Of a stretch of DNA of 64,000 nt, positions 43,128 to 51,815 are shown one piece after another (positions within the stretch are counted from its first letter, which is position 1; each line of letters begins with the position of its first letter). Source of the DNA: an uncultured Lachnospiraceae bacterium (GTDB taxonomy: Bacteria > Bacillota > Clostridia > Lachnospirales > Lachnospiraceae); the NCBI GenBank assembly GCA_946552115.1, contig CAMNRH010000008.1:40709-104708 (forward strand), given 5' to 3'. The notes below the pieces were generated by a model. That model worked only from the letters and a program-made list of their open reading frames with translations, did not search any database and was not told where the DNA came from. A program made the translations under genes and the position numbers.

Positions 43128-44459
43128 ATGCGAATTCAGGAATCTATGTCAATGTACGAAAAATTGAATATTCTGACCGATGCAGCCAAATACGATGTTG
43201 CATGCACTTCCAGCGGAACCGCGCGGAAAGGAGACGGGACAGGGATGGGAAGCTGTGAGCAGTCCGGAATCTGCCATAGCTTTTCTGCGGACGGAAGATG
43301 TATTTCTCTTCTTAAGATTTTGTTTACGAATGAATGTATTTATGATTGTAAATATTGTATCAACAGAAGAAGCAATGATGTAGTCCGTACCTCCTTTACG
43401 CCGGATGAGGTCTGTACCCTTACGATGGAGTTTTACCGGAGAAATTATATTGAGGGGTTGTTTTTAAGCTCCGGTATTCTGATAAGTCCGGATTATACGA
43501 TGGAGCTGATTTATGCGTCGCTTTATAAGCTGAGAAAAGAATGTAATTTTCAGGGCTATATTCATGTAAAGGCAATTCCGGGAGCAAATCAGGAGCTGAT
43601 ACAGCAGGTGGGCTTTCTGGCGGACAGGATGAGTGTGAATCTGGAGCTTCCGACGGCAGAGAGCCTCAGGCTTTTAGCGCCCCATAAAACAAGAAAGAAT
43701 ATATTAACGCCGATGCGCCTTGTACAGAACCGAATGACCGAGAATAAGGAGGAGCTGGCTGTTTACCGCAGCGCGCCCAGGTTTGTTCCGGCGGGGCAGA
43801 GCACGCAGATGATTATCGGAGCTACCCCTGAGACAGATTATCAGATTATTCAGGTGGCGGAATCCTTATATCAGCGGTTTGAGCTTAAGAGGGTATTTTA
43901 TTCGGCGTTTGTTCATGTGAACGAGGATAAGGCGCTTCCCAAAAGAACGGACGAGGGGCCGCCGCTTCTCAGAGAACACAGGCTTTATCAGGCAGATTGG
44001 CTTCTCAGATATTATCATTTTCAGGCGGCGGAGCTTTTGTCAGAGGAGAATCCTAATTTTAATGTGATGCTTGACCCGAAATGCAACTGGGCTCTTAAGC
44101 ATCTGGAGCAGTTCCCGGTAGAGATTAACCGGGCCGATTATAAGCTGCTTCTTAGAGTTCCGGGGCTTGGCTATAAGTCGGCGGTACGGATTGTGAAAGC
44201 GAGAAGGCTTGGCGTGCTTGATTTTTCCGACCTTAAGAAAATGGGAGTCGTGTTAAAAAGAGCAATGTATTTTATAACCTGCAGCGGAAAGATGATGTAT
44301 CCGACAAAGCTTGAGGAAGATTATATTACAAGGAATCTTTTGGATGTAAAGGAGAAGCTTCCGGAGGAGATTCGGAATATGGGATACCGGCAGCTGTCGC
44401 TCTTTGACGATGTGAGGTTCGCTGGGAGCTTTACCGGGAAAGCAGGTGGGGCGGTATGA
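43128..44459 (+). CDS. Putative DNA repair/modification radical SAM protein
   Basis: A 443-residue radical SAM protein of the TIGR03916 kind (always paired with a TIGR03915 or UDG-fused partner). The 4Fe-4S motif is C70-IYD-C74-KY-C77. Before it lie four more cysteines (26, 43, 49, 58) in a short span. Near residues 338-352 is a helix-hairpin-helix DNA-binding motif (LLLRVPGLGYKSAVRIVKAR). The family is predicted to act on DNA, but its reaction is unknown. ATG 43128 is behind AAGGCGGAGC. It overlaps the next gene by 4 bp and is under two LexA-like boxes. Confidence 0.92.
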   Translation: MRIQESMSMYEKLNILTDAAKYDVACTSSGTARKGDGTGMGSCEQSGICHSFSADGRCISLLKILFTNECIYDCKYCINRRSNDVVRTSFTPDEVCTLTMEFYRRNYIEGLFLSSGILISPDYTMELIYASLYKLRKECNFQGYIHVKAIPGANQELIQQVGFLADRMSVNLELPTAESLRLLAPHKTRKNILTPMRLVQNRMTENKEELAVYRSAPRFVPAGQSTQMIIGATPETDYQIIQVAESLYQRFELKRVFYSAFVHVNEDKALPKRTDEGPPLLREHRLYQADWLLRYYHFQAAELLSEENPNFNVMLDPKCNWALKHLEQFPVEINRADYKLLLRVPGLGYKSAVRIVKARRLGVLDFSDLKKMGVVLKRAMYFITCSGKMMYPTKLEEDYITRNLLDVKEKLPEEIRNMGYRQLSLFDDVRFAGSFTGKAGGAV

Positions 44460-45229
44460 AAACAATGTATGTTTGTAATGATACGATAACCGGTATTTTT
44501 TCTGCTGTCTACGATGCATGGAAAACAAAAAAGAGTGAGGACGAGTGCGGGATTGCGATACAGGGGATGTTGGAGCGGGAGCTGTTCTGCGAGTATTGTC
44601 GGACAGAGGAATCTGAAAAAAAGGCGCAGGCCGTGGAAAATCTGATTAAAAAACATTTGGGGAGGCGGGTTTACTGGGATCTTTATCATGCGGCGCTTTC
44701 AGAGGACAGAGAAAAAGGAGATGCGATTCTCGGTACGATGCTTGCGGCGAGACGGATTCCGGACAGTAGGAGGATTATGGAGCATTTAAGCCATCCGAAA
44801 GTGGAAAAGGTGTTTAAGCTCAGCCGGAATGTAGGCGGTGAGGCACACAGCTATAAAGGCTTTTTAAGGTTTCGGGAGCTTGTAAACGGAGTGCTCTATT
44901 CAGAGATTACTCCGAGGAATCAGGTGCTCACCTGTCTTGCCCCTCATTTTGCGGACAGGCTTCCGCTTGAAAACTGGATGATTTACGATAAGACACATCG
45001 GATGTTTGCCGTACATGAGGCGGGAAAGAAATGGATTCTGGTGCTGAATGAGGAGCCTGAGCAGTCATTTGCCGCACAGATATCCGAAAGGGAGCTGGAA
45101 TATGCGAGGCTGTGGAAAAGCTTTTGCAGAACTATCGCAATCGAATCAAGAACGAATCCCCGATGCCAGCTTGGTCATCTGCCGCTTAGATACAGAGGGG
45201 ATATGCTGGAGATGTCAGATGTGCTATAA
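44456..45229 (+). CDS. TIGR03915-type DNA metabolism protein
   Basis: A 257-residue protein starting MKTMYVCNDTITGIFSAVYDAW, matching the obligate partner of the TIGR03916 radical SAM protein. In many genomes this domain is fused to a uracil-DNA-glycosylase-like domain; here it ends without one (QLGHLPLRYRGDMLEMSD), so the glycosylase part is absent. Coupled to the upstream gene by ATGA. Chemistry unknown; perhaps it holds or presents DNA for the radical SAM enzyme. Confidence 0.88.
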   Translation: MKTMYVCNDTITGIFSAVYDAWKTKKSEDECGIAIQGMLERELFCEYCRTEESEKKAQAVENLIKKHLGRRVYWDLYHAALSEDREKGDAILGTMLAARRIPDSRRIMEHLSHPKVEKVFKLSRNVGGEAHSYKGFLRFRELVNGVLYSEITPRNQVLTCLAPHFADRLPLENWMIYDKTHRMFAVHEAGKKWILVLNEEPEQSFAAQISERELEYARLWKSFCRTIAIESRTNPRCQLGHLPLRYRGDMLEMSDVL

Positions 45230-45262
45230 TAAGATATCTGTAAAAAATGGAGAATAGATATC

Positions 45263-47638
45263 ATGGAATTAGAGCAGCCGGTAATAAGAATATCTGTGCG
45301 CAGCCTTGTGGAGTTTGTTCTGCGCTCAGGAGATATAGATAACAGAATAGCTGCGGCAGATAAGGACGCCATGCAGCTTGGCGGTAAGATACACAGAAAG
45401 ATACAGCGGAGCATGGGTGCGGACTATCATGCGGAGGTGCCCCTGAAATGTGAGATTCCCTGCAGAGGCTACAGGATGCTTTTAGAAGGGCGTGCGGACG
45501 GGATTATCGAGACAAAAAAAGGAATGGTCATTGACGAGATAAAAGGGGTTTTTAAGGAGCTTCAGGCTTTGGAGAAGCCCGTTATGGCGCATCTTGCACA
45601 GGCAAGATGCTATGCTTATATTTTTGCCTCCCAAAAGGGACTTAATGAAATCGGAGTCCAGATGACCTACTGCAATATGGAAACGGAGGAGATAAAACGG
45701 TTTCAGAGCGTGTATTCGTTTGAGGAGCTGAAAATATGGTTTGAGGAGCTTGTGGGCCGGTATGAAAAATGGGCCAGATACCAGATTCAGTGGCGGGATA
45801 AAAGAAACCGTTCGATTAAGGAGGTGGAGTTTCCATTTGCCTACCGGGAGGGACAAAAGAATCTGGTAACCTCCGTTTACCGGACAATACTCAGAAAGAA
45901 GAAGCTGTTTATTCAGGCCCCGACCGGTGTCGGAAAAACAATTGCGGCCTTGTTTCCTGCCGTAAAGGCTGTAGGAGAGGGATTGGGCGATAAGATTTTT
46001 TATCTGACAGCGAAAACCATTACCCGTACGGCGGCGCTTCAGGCCTTTGATAAGTTAAAGGAGCAGGCGCTCCGTATGAAAGTCATTGTATTAACTGCTA
46101 AGGAAAAAATATGTTTTTGTGAGGAGACGAACTGCAATCCGGACTATTGTCCTTATGCAAAGGGGCATTATGACAGGGTGAATGATGCGGTGTATGAGCT
46201 TCTCACATCCTCGGACGAGATGAGCAGGACGATATTGGAGGCTCAGGCTCGGAAATGGAATGTCTGCCCCCATGAAATGAGTCTGGATATTTCTACATGG
46301 GTGGATGCGGTTATCTGCGATTATAACTATGTATTTGACCCCAATGCTCATTTGCGCAGATTTTTCGGAGAGGGGGTAAAGGGAGATTATCTTTTTTTGA
46401 TTGACGAAGCGCATAATCTGGTAGAACGCGGTCGGGAAATGTACAGCGCACATATTTATAAGGAGGATGTCCTTAAAATCAAGCGTCTCGTGAAAGCGGA
46501 GGACGCAAAGCTTTCTAAGGCGTTGGAGGAGTGTAACCGTCAGCTCCTCATGCTGAAAAGAGAGTGTGAGGACTGTCGGGTGTTGACGGGCGTATCCCAT
46601 ATTTACCTGAAGCTTTTAAGACTTATGTCGGAGCTTGAGCGCTTCCTGGAGGAATGCAGGAAAGAGGAGCTTAAGAAAGAGGTTCTCGAGTTTTATTTTA
46701 CGGTGCGCATGTTTGTGGGAATTTACGAGGGTCTGGATGAAAATTACGTAATTTATTCGGAATTGGAAGAGAAAGGTCAGTTTAAGCTGCGTCTGTTCTG
46801 CGTCAACCCGGCGAATAATCTGCAGAAATTTTTGGATAAGGGTAACAGCGCGGTCTTTTTTTCGGCAACGCTGCTTCCCGTTCATTATTATAAAAAGCTT
46901 TTGAGTACAGGAACGGATGATTATGCGATTTATGCCAGGTCCCCTTTTGATGCAAGAAAGAGGCTGCTTCTCATAGGAAAAGATGTCAGTACGAAGTATA
47001 CAAGACGCGGGGAGGAAATATACGGGCGGTATGCGAAATATATTTTGGAAATGGCGGATGCAAGGACAGGAAATTATCTTGTATTTTTTCCCTCCTATCG
47101 GTTTATGGAGGCTGTTCATGATGCATTTGTACTTTTGCTTTCAGGCGGGAGGCAGGAGAAAGAGAAAAAAGAGATTGATTATGTTATGCAGTCGCAGTAT
47201 ATGTCCGAGGAGGCAAGAGAAATCTTTTTGGAGAATTTTGAGGAGACGAGAGAGAACAGCTTCATCGGATTCTGTGTCATGGGAGGTATTTTTTCGGAAG
47301 GAATTGATTTGGCGCAGGATAAGCTTATCGGTGCGATGATTGTCGGGACAGGACTTCCTCAGGTTTGCAGGGAAAGAGAGCTTTTGAAAAATTATTTTGA
47401 TGAACAGGGGCTGAAAGGTTTTGATTACGCATATCTGTATCCGGGGATGAATAAGGTGCTTCAGTCGGCAGGAAGAGTCATCAGGACAGAGGAGGACAGA
47501 GGGATTATTCTGCTTTTGGATGAAAGGTTTCTGGACTTGAGATACCGGGAAATCTTTCCGAGAGAATGGGAGAATATTGCTTTGTGTACAGTCAATCATG
47601 TGGCCGGGCAGATAAAGGAGTTTTGGGAGAAAGAATAG
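45263..47638 (+). CDS. PD-(D/E)XK nuclease / XPD-DinG-like helicase fusion
   Basis: A 791-residue protein. Residues 1-180 carry a PD-(D/E)XK-type nuclease pattern: GRADG with Asp79, then Asp91-Glu92-x-Lys94 in VIDEIKG. The rest is a superfamily 2 Rad3/XPD-type helicase: Walker A APTGVGKT (about 218-225), Fe-S cysteines in CFCEETNCNPDYC (about 283-296) and NVCPHE (about 333), DEAH box in LIDEAHNLVERG (about 380) and motif VI QSAGRVIRTEEDRG. Such proteins unwind damaged DNA 5'-3'. It is 33 bp after the TIGR03915 gene, in the same SOS-type operon. Confidence 0.93.
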   Translation: MELEQPVIRISVRSLVEFVLRSGDIDNRIAAADKDAMQLGGKIHRKIQRSMGADYHAEVPLKCEIPCRGYRMLLEGRADGIIETKKGMVIDEIKGVFKELQALEKPVMAHLAQARCYAYIFASQKGLNEIGVQMTYCNMETEEIKRFQSVYSFEELKIWFEELVGRYEKWARYQIQWRDKRNRSIKEVEFPFAYREGQKNLVTSVYRTILRKKKLFIQAPTGVGKTIAALFPAVKAVGEGLGDKIFYLTAKTITRTAALQAFDKLKEQALRMKVIVLTAKEKICFCEETNCNPDYCPYAKGHYDRVNDAVYELLTSSDEMSRTILEAQARKWNVCPHEMSLDISTWVDAVICDYNYVFDPNAHLRRFFGEGVKGDYLFLIDEAHNLVERGREMYSAHIYKEDVLKIKRLVKAEDAKLSKALEECNRQLLMLKRECEDCRVLTGVSHIYLKLLRLMSELERFLEECRKEELKKEVLEFYFTVRMFVGIYEGLDENYVIYSELEEKGQFKLRLFCVNPANNLQKFLDKGNSAVFFSATLLPVHYYKKLLSTGTDDYAIYARSPFDARKRLLLIGKDVSTKYTRRGEEIYGRYAKYILEMADARTGNYLVFFPSYRFMEAVHDAFVLLLSGGRQEKEKKEIDYVMQSQYMSEEAREIFLENFEETRENSFIGFCVMGGIFSEGIDLAQDKLIGAMIVGTGLPQVCRERELLKNYFDEQGLKGFDYAYLYPGMNKVLQSAGRVIRTEEDRGIILLLDERFLDLRYREIFPREWENIALCTVNHVAGQIKEFWEKE

Positions 47639-47644
47639 AAGAGG

Positions 47645-47701
47645 AAAAAACAGTCCGATTTTATCCGCTGTTAAAAGTCAGATAAAACCGGACTGTTTTT
47701 T
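47645..47701. terminator. Bidirectional terminator
   Basis: A 21-bp stem 47645-47665 with 47681-47701 (AAAAAACAGTCCGATTTTAT against its near complement, one mismatch), with A/T runs both sides. It separates the convergent helicase and ABC permease genes. Confidence 0.88.
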
Positions 47702-48530
47702 ATTCGAGATTAATCTTTTTTTCCATAATCCAGTAAGTGACAGAATACAGGATAAGAGTCTGGAGTATAGAACAGATTATGGCCAGATTCAGGGAATTCC
47801 TTATATATATCGTAAAATCGAAAGAAGCTGACAGCGGATGTATCGAGGCTCCCAAAAGACCGGAGACCGCCATGACGATCAGCATAATAACGGAGACCGC
47901 AGTATTGATGACAAAATAAGCGGCAATAGCGCCCAATACCTTATGTCCGGGGACAAACTGACCGATGGCGACAGAGGCGTAAAATAAAACGACGTTTGCT
48001 ATTACTCCAATCAGGCAGGTTCCGATATAGAGGAGAAGAAGAGCCTGAAAGGTGAGTGCCGGCCCTTTGTCTGTAAGGCTGAGCTCCGACCAGACAGAAG
48101 CCATGTTCTCGGTAATGAGTCCGGTTACATATGGGGTTCCGATTACAATCCACAGGGATATGTGGAGGAGAAGCATATCAACGGCGCCCCAGATACATCC
48201 GGCTATTGTTTTTGACAGAAGAAGCTTTCCGCCTGTAACCGGAAGGGTATTGGTCAGATATCCTTCATCGGAAAAGATATTTTTATAAAACCGTATTGCG
48301 ATCACGAGCTGAGTGGCAAATGCGGCTGCGCTGATAAGAACAATTAATAAAACAACAAACAAAAAGAAAGGAAGAACAAAATTTTCATTATTAAAATCTG
48401 TGCCCTCTGTAAGAACGCGCCCGGTAAAAAAGACCCGAATCAGAACAGAAGCGAACAGCAGGAATACATGAATCATAATTAAAAAACGGTTCATAGCTTT
48501 TAAGTCATATTTTATAAGTTTGCCTAACAT
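47700..48530 (-). CDS. ABC-2 permease of second GntR operon
   Basis: A 276-residue membrane protein with six helices starting MLGKLIKYDLKAMNRFLIMIHVFLL. It overlaps the ATPase gene by 7 bp and completes a GntR-ATPase-permease exporter operon on the minus strand. Substrate unknown. Confidence 0.88.
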   Translation of the reverse strand: MLGKLIKYDLKAMNRFLIMIHVFLLFASVLIRVFFTGRVLTEGTDFNNENFVLPFFLFVVLLIVLISAAAFATQLVIAIRFYKNIFSDEGYLTNTLPVTGGKLLLSKTIAGCIWGAVDMLLLHISLWIVIGTPYVTGLITENMASVWSELSLTDKGPALTFQALLLLYIGTCLIGVIANVVLFYASVAIGQFVPGHKVLGAIAAYFVINTAVSVIMLIVMAVSGLLGASIHPLSASFDFTIYIRNSLNLAIICSILQTLILYSVTYWIMEKKINLE

Positions 48531-49225
48531 CTGAATACCTCCCGGAATAGTACATCTACAGATTTTTTTTGCTCTGTGCGGATTTCATCTACTGCGGCGT
48601 TTAGAACCGGTCTTCCGTTCTGAAGGAAGATAACGCGGTCGAGTACATTTTCAATATCATAAATGAGATGTGTGGACAGAAGTATGGTTGCATCTTCGTT
48701 GTAGTTCATAAGAATCGTGCGCAGGATATAATCTCTTGCAGCAGGGTCAACGCCTCCGATTGGCTCATCTAAAACATAGAGCATTGCGTCTCGGCTCATA
48801 ACAAGAATCAATTGCACTTTCTCCTTTGCGCCCTTTGACAGTGTTTTCAGCCGTACGTTTGCATCAATTTCCAAATCACGCAGCATTTTATAGGCGCGCT
48901 CGGATTGAAAATCCCCATAAAAATCTGTAAAATAAGTAATGGCATCTTTGACTTTCATAGAGGGTTCAAGATAGGTACGCTCCGGCAGGTAGGAGACAAT
49001 CTTTTTTGTCTCGACGCCCGGAAGCATCCCGTTTATAAGAGCGCATCCGCCGGTTGGAATGAGTAAACCGTTTATCAGTTTGATCAGGGTGCTTTTTCCA
49101 CTTCCGTTCGGTCCCAGAAGACCGATAATCTGTCCGCGCTCCAAAGTGAGATTTAAATTGTCCAGTGCATATTGGTTGTTATGATAGCTTTTGGAAAGTC
49201 CTTTACATTCTAATATCGGGATCAT
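48524..49225 (-). CDS. ABC ATPase of second GntR operon
   Basis: A 233-residue ATPase: Walker A GPNGSGKST (near 38-46), Walker B MLYVLDEPIGGVDP, and the signature region is LSKGAKEKVQL, where the usual Ser-Gly-Gly is Ser-Lys-Gly. That change is normal in YtrB-like ATPases. It follows the GntR gene by 1 bp and has no long C-terminal extension. Confidence 0.93.
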   Translation of the reverse strand: MIPILECKGLSKSYHNNQYALDNLNLTLERGQIIGLLGPNGSGKSTLIKLINGLLIPTGGCALINGMLPGVETKKIVSYLPERTYLEPSMKVKDAITYFTDFYGDFQSERAYKMLRDLEIDANVRLKTLSKGAKEKVQLILVMSRDAMLYVLDEPIGGVDPAARDYILRTILMNYNEDATILLSTHLIYDIENVLDRVIFLQNGRPVLNAAVDEIRTEQKKSVDVLFREVFRC

Positions 49226-49226
49226 A

Positions 49227-49595
49227 TTAAGCGTCCTCCTTCAGGATTTTTTGAATGAAAAAGAGAATTTCTTCTTCTTCAAAGCCAAGCTGTTTCATTT
49301 TATCTAAGAACTCTTTGATATGAGAAACGGCAAGCTCGGTTTTTAATTGTTTTCGCATTGTTTCATCCTCCGTAATATAGCGTCCGCTTGTCCGCTTTGC
49401 GTATACAAGCCCGGTTCGCTCAAGCTCTGCAAGAGCTTTCTGCATTGTGTTGGGATTTACTGCGGCATCAAGGGCAAGTTCTCTGACAGAGGGCAGCCTG
49501 TCTCCGGGTTTATAGATGCCGGAGACGATATCCTGCCGGATTTTTTCCATAAGCTGCAGGTAAATAGGGCGGTCGTTATCTAATTCCCATGACAT
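49227..49595 (-). CDS. GntR-family (YtrA-like) regulator, second copy
   Basis: A 122-residue YtrA-type regulator: winged helix with RLPSVRELALDAAVNPNTMQKALAELERTGL and short C-terminal tail. It leads the minus-strand ABC operon. The 326-bp region upstream holds a TTGACA promoter whose -10 lies inside a perfect 14-bp inverted repeat, a likely site for its own repression. It is a paralogue of the gene at 3635-4006, but the two operators differ in sequence. Confidence 0.93.
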   Translation of the reverse strand: MSWELDNDRPIYLQLMEKIRQDIVSGIYKPGDRLPSVRELALDAAVNPNTMQKALAELERTGLVYAKRTSGRYITEDETMRKQLKTELAVSHIKEFLDKMKQLGFEEEEILFFIQKILKEDA

Positions 49596-49667
49596 AAATG
49601 CACTTCCTTTCTGTAATCATATGGTAGTATAAAATAATACGCTGGCGTCATAAATCATTTTGCACAT

Positions 49668-49701
49668 GTATTATTGTATTAACTTACTAATACAATAATA
49701 C
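49668..49701. promoter_or_regulatory. Perfect 14-bp inverted repeat operator
   Basis: GTATTATTGTATTA, 6 bp, TAATACAATAATAC: two perfect arms. It covers the -10 of the minus-strand promoter at 49692-49720. Best read as the operator of the adjacent GntR protein. Confidence 0.75.
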
Positions 49702-49720
49702 ATAAGAAAACATTTGTCAA
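49692..49720 (-). promoter_or_regulatory. Promoter of second GntR operon
   Basis: On the minus strand: TTGACA, 17 bp, TATTGT. The weak -10 lies in the right arm of the inverted repeat. About 97 nt lie between the -10 and the GntR start codon. Confidence 0.6.
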
Positions 49721-49738
49721 CCCATCTCATGCAAATTA

Positions 49739-49800
49739 TTTCGGACGCAGTGTTACGATTTCTGCCTTACAGGCCGTGAATCGTAACGGCGCAACCGAAA
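49739..49800. repeat. Unexplained stem-loop element
   Basis: An inner dyad GTTACGATT (49752-49760) with AATCGTAAC (49779-49787) encloses TGCCTTACAGGC-like pairs, and an outer dyad TTTCGG (49739-49744) pairs with CCGAAA (49795-49800). There is no T-run, so it is not a normal terminator. It lies in the 326-bp gap between the divergent GntR and XRE genes, and its GC content differs from the AT-rich flanks. It may be a short repeated extragenic element or a structured leader of the XRE gene. Confidence 0.5.
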
Positions 49801-49921
49801 GTTTACATGAAAATATTGAAAAGCAACATGGAATTTCTGGAATTTACATGAAAGTTTGTGTACGATAAATAAAACCCAAAACGCGTAAGGGAAATATTTT
49901 TTATGAAGAAAGGTGAAAAGG

Positions 49922-50815
49922 ATGAGCTTATTTGGAGATAATTTACAGTTTTACAGAAAGCGGGAGAATATAACGCAGGAGCAGTTGGCGGAAAAGCTGG
50001 AGGTATCCAGGCAGACGATATCTAAGTGGGAGGCAGGAGGTACCTACGCTGAGATGGATAAGCTTTTGCAAATCTGTGATTTGTTTCTTTGCGATATGGA
50101 CACGCTGCTCAGAAAGGATGCCAGCGTTTTGGCCGTGGAGGATGATAAGGAGCACAGAGAGCATATGAGAAAATTCAGGAGAGGCATCACGGGCGGAGTG
50201 GTCATTCTTATATGCTCCTGTGCCGTATATGAGCTTCTTGCGGGCTTTGGCATAAAAGAGGTGTACGGGAATACTTTGTTCTGGGTGGTGGCGATTATAG
50301 GGATTTTGATTCTTATTACACAGGGGATGCAGGATGAAATCTATAAGAAAAATCATCCGGTGATTCGGGATTTTTATACAGAAGAAGAAAAGAAGCTGTT
50401 TGAAAAGAAATTTCCGGTTCGTATTACATCGGGAGTGGGAATTATTCTAATCGGAATGTTTTTGTTTGGCATGAACGGCGAATATCTGCCGCTCAGAGAG
50501 GGAATGACAGAGGACTTTTATTATGGAATATTTATGGCGTGCGTGGCGGCGGCAGTCGGAATTCTGGTATACAGCGGGCTTGAAAAGGACGAATATGACG
50601 TGGAAAAATATAATAAAAGCAATGCTTCCGACGCTGAGAGCAGGAAGAAAAATAACAGAATTTCGGTTTGGTGCGGGTGTATCATGCTTGTGGCGACGAT
50701 GCTCTTTCTTGTGGCGGGACTTGTATTCAACCTGTGGGAAATCTGCTGGATTGTATTTGTAATCGGAGGGCTTTTATGCGGGATTGTGACGATTATCCTG
50801 AACCGGGAAAAATAA
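49922..50815 (+). CDS. Membrane-bound XRE-family regulator
   Basis: A 297-residue protein with an N-terminal helix-turn-helix (residues 5-60: LQFYRKRENITQEQLAEKLEVS and RQTISKWEAGGTYAEMDKLL) joined to a membrane domain of six helices in three pairs (from about residue 95 to 297). This fusion is common in Lachnospiraceae and Clostridia, where it probably senses at the membrane. ATG 49922 follows AAAGGTG; a GTG three codons earlier is possible. Target unknown. Confidence 0.88.
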   Translation: MSLFGDNLQFYRKRENITQEQLAEKLEVSRQTISKWEAGGTYAEMDKLLQICDLFLCDMDTLLRKDASVLAVEDDKEHREHMRKFRRGITGGVVILICSCAVYELLAGFGIKEVYGNTLFWVVAIIGILILITQGMQDEIYKKNHPVIRDFYTEEEKKLFEKKFPVRITSGVGIILIGMFLFGMNGEYLPLREGMTEDFYYGIFMACVAAAVGILVYSGLEKDEYDVEKYNKSNASDAESRKKNNRISVWCGCIMLVATMLFLVAGLVFNLWEICWIVFVIGGLLCGIVTIILNREK

Positions 50816-50854
50816 AAGAGGAAATGTGAAAGAAGAAACATCCAAGAAAGAAAA

Positions 50855-50888
50855 CCCCCGTCTGCGGGATACATGTGCAGGCGGAGGG
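50855..50888 (-). terminator. Terminator of nfo operon
   Basis: On the minus strand a stem CCCTCCGCCTGC with GCAGACGGGGG (G-T pairs and one mismatch) is followed by TTTTCTTTC. It starts about 10 bp after the nfo stop. Confidence 0.75.
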
Positions 50889-50898
50889 CTCAGGTGTT

Positions 50899-51804
50899 TT
50901 ATTCATTTGCTTCAATGATTTTTTTCTGTACCTTTGCATCGAATTGATTATTTTTTAGCATTTCAATTTCATACCGGTAAGGCGCATAGGAAACTTTTTC
51001 TTTTGTCGGAGACGGTACATAGGGAGTTTCCAGTATTTTTGGTATCTGTTCGAAATCCGGGTGATGAACGATATAGGAGAGCGCATCGAATCCGATTTCC
51101 CCAAATCCCAGATTCGCGTGACGGTCTTTTCCGGCGCCGCATGGATTTTTGCTGTCATTGATATGAAAGACAGCAATCTGGTCTTTTCCAAGTATTTTAT
51201 CAAATCGCTCCATTACACCGTCGAAATCGTGTGCGATATCATATCCGCTGTCATGGGTGTGGCAGGTGTCGAAGCAGACGCGCAGCTTATCATTATGTGT
51301 GACACCGTCATAGATACGCGCCAGCTCTTCAAAGGAACGGCCGATTTCAGAGCCTTTTCCCGCCATTGTCTCCAGTGCAATGCAAAGCTTTGCATCTTTT
51401 GGAATTACTTCATTTAACCCTTTTATAATCTGCCGGATTCCGGTATCCTCGCCCGCGCCTACATGGGCGCCGGGATGGAGAACCAGTGTGCGGCTTCTGC
51501 ACGCGGTACTCCTTTCAATTTCCAGTGCGAGAAAGTCAACTGCAAGCCGAAAGGTTTCAGGCTTTACCGTATTTCCAAGATTAATGATATACGGCGCATG
51601 GACGATAATATCGTCAATTCCGTTTTCGTGCATATATTCCCATGCGGGTTCAATATTTAATTCAGAGACATCTTTTCGTCTCGTATTTTGCGGGGCGCCG
51701 GTGTAGAACATAAAGGTATTGGCGCCGTAGGAGTGGGCCTCTTTCGCGGAGCCAAGAAGCATGTCCTTTCCGCTCATACCGACATGTGAGCCTATTTTTA
51801 ACAT
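50899..51804 (-). CDS. nfo: Endonuclease IV (AP endonuclease)
   Basis: A 301-residue zinc enzyme that cuts DNA at abasic sites and at oxidised 3' ends. It starts [19 protein letters not shown]. Zinc ligands lie in [29 protein letters not shown] and [25 protein letters not shown], as in known Nfo proteins. It sits 11 bp after the rubredoxin-flavoprotein gene and is presumably cotranscribed with it, giving a damage-repair plus oxidant-defence pair. Confidence 0.97.
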   Translation of the reverse strand: MLKIGSHVGMSGKDMLLGSAKEAHSYGANTFMFYTGAPQNTRRKDVSELNIEPAWEYMHENGIDDIIVHAPYIINLGNTVKPETFRLAVDFLALEIERSTACRSRTLVLHPGAHVGAGEDTGIRQIIKGLNEVIPKDAKLCIALETMAGKGSEIGRSFEELARIYDGVTHNDKLRVCFDTCHTHDSGYDIAHDFDGVMERFDKILGKDQIAVFHINDSKNPCGAGKDRHANLGFGEIGFDALSYIVHHPDFEQIPKILETPYVPSPTKEKVSYAPYRYEIEMLKNNQFDAKVQKKIIEANE

Positions 51805-51815
51805 AAAAAGTTCTC

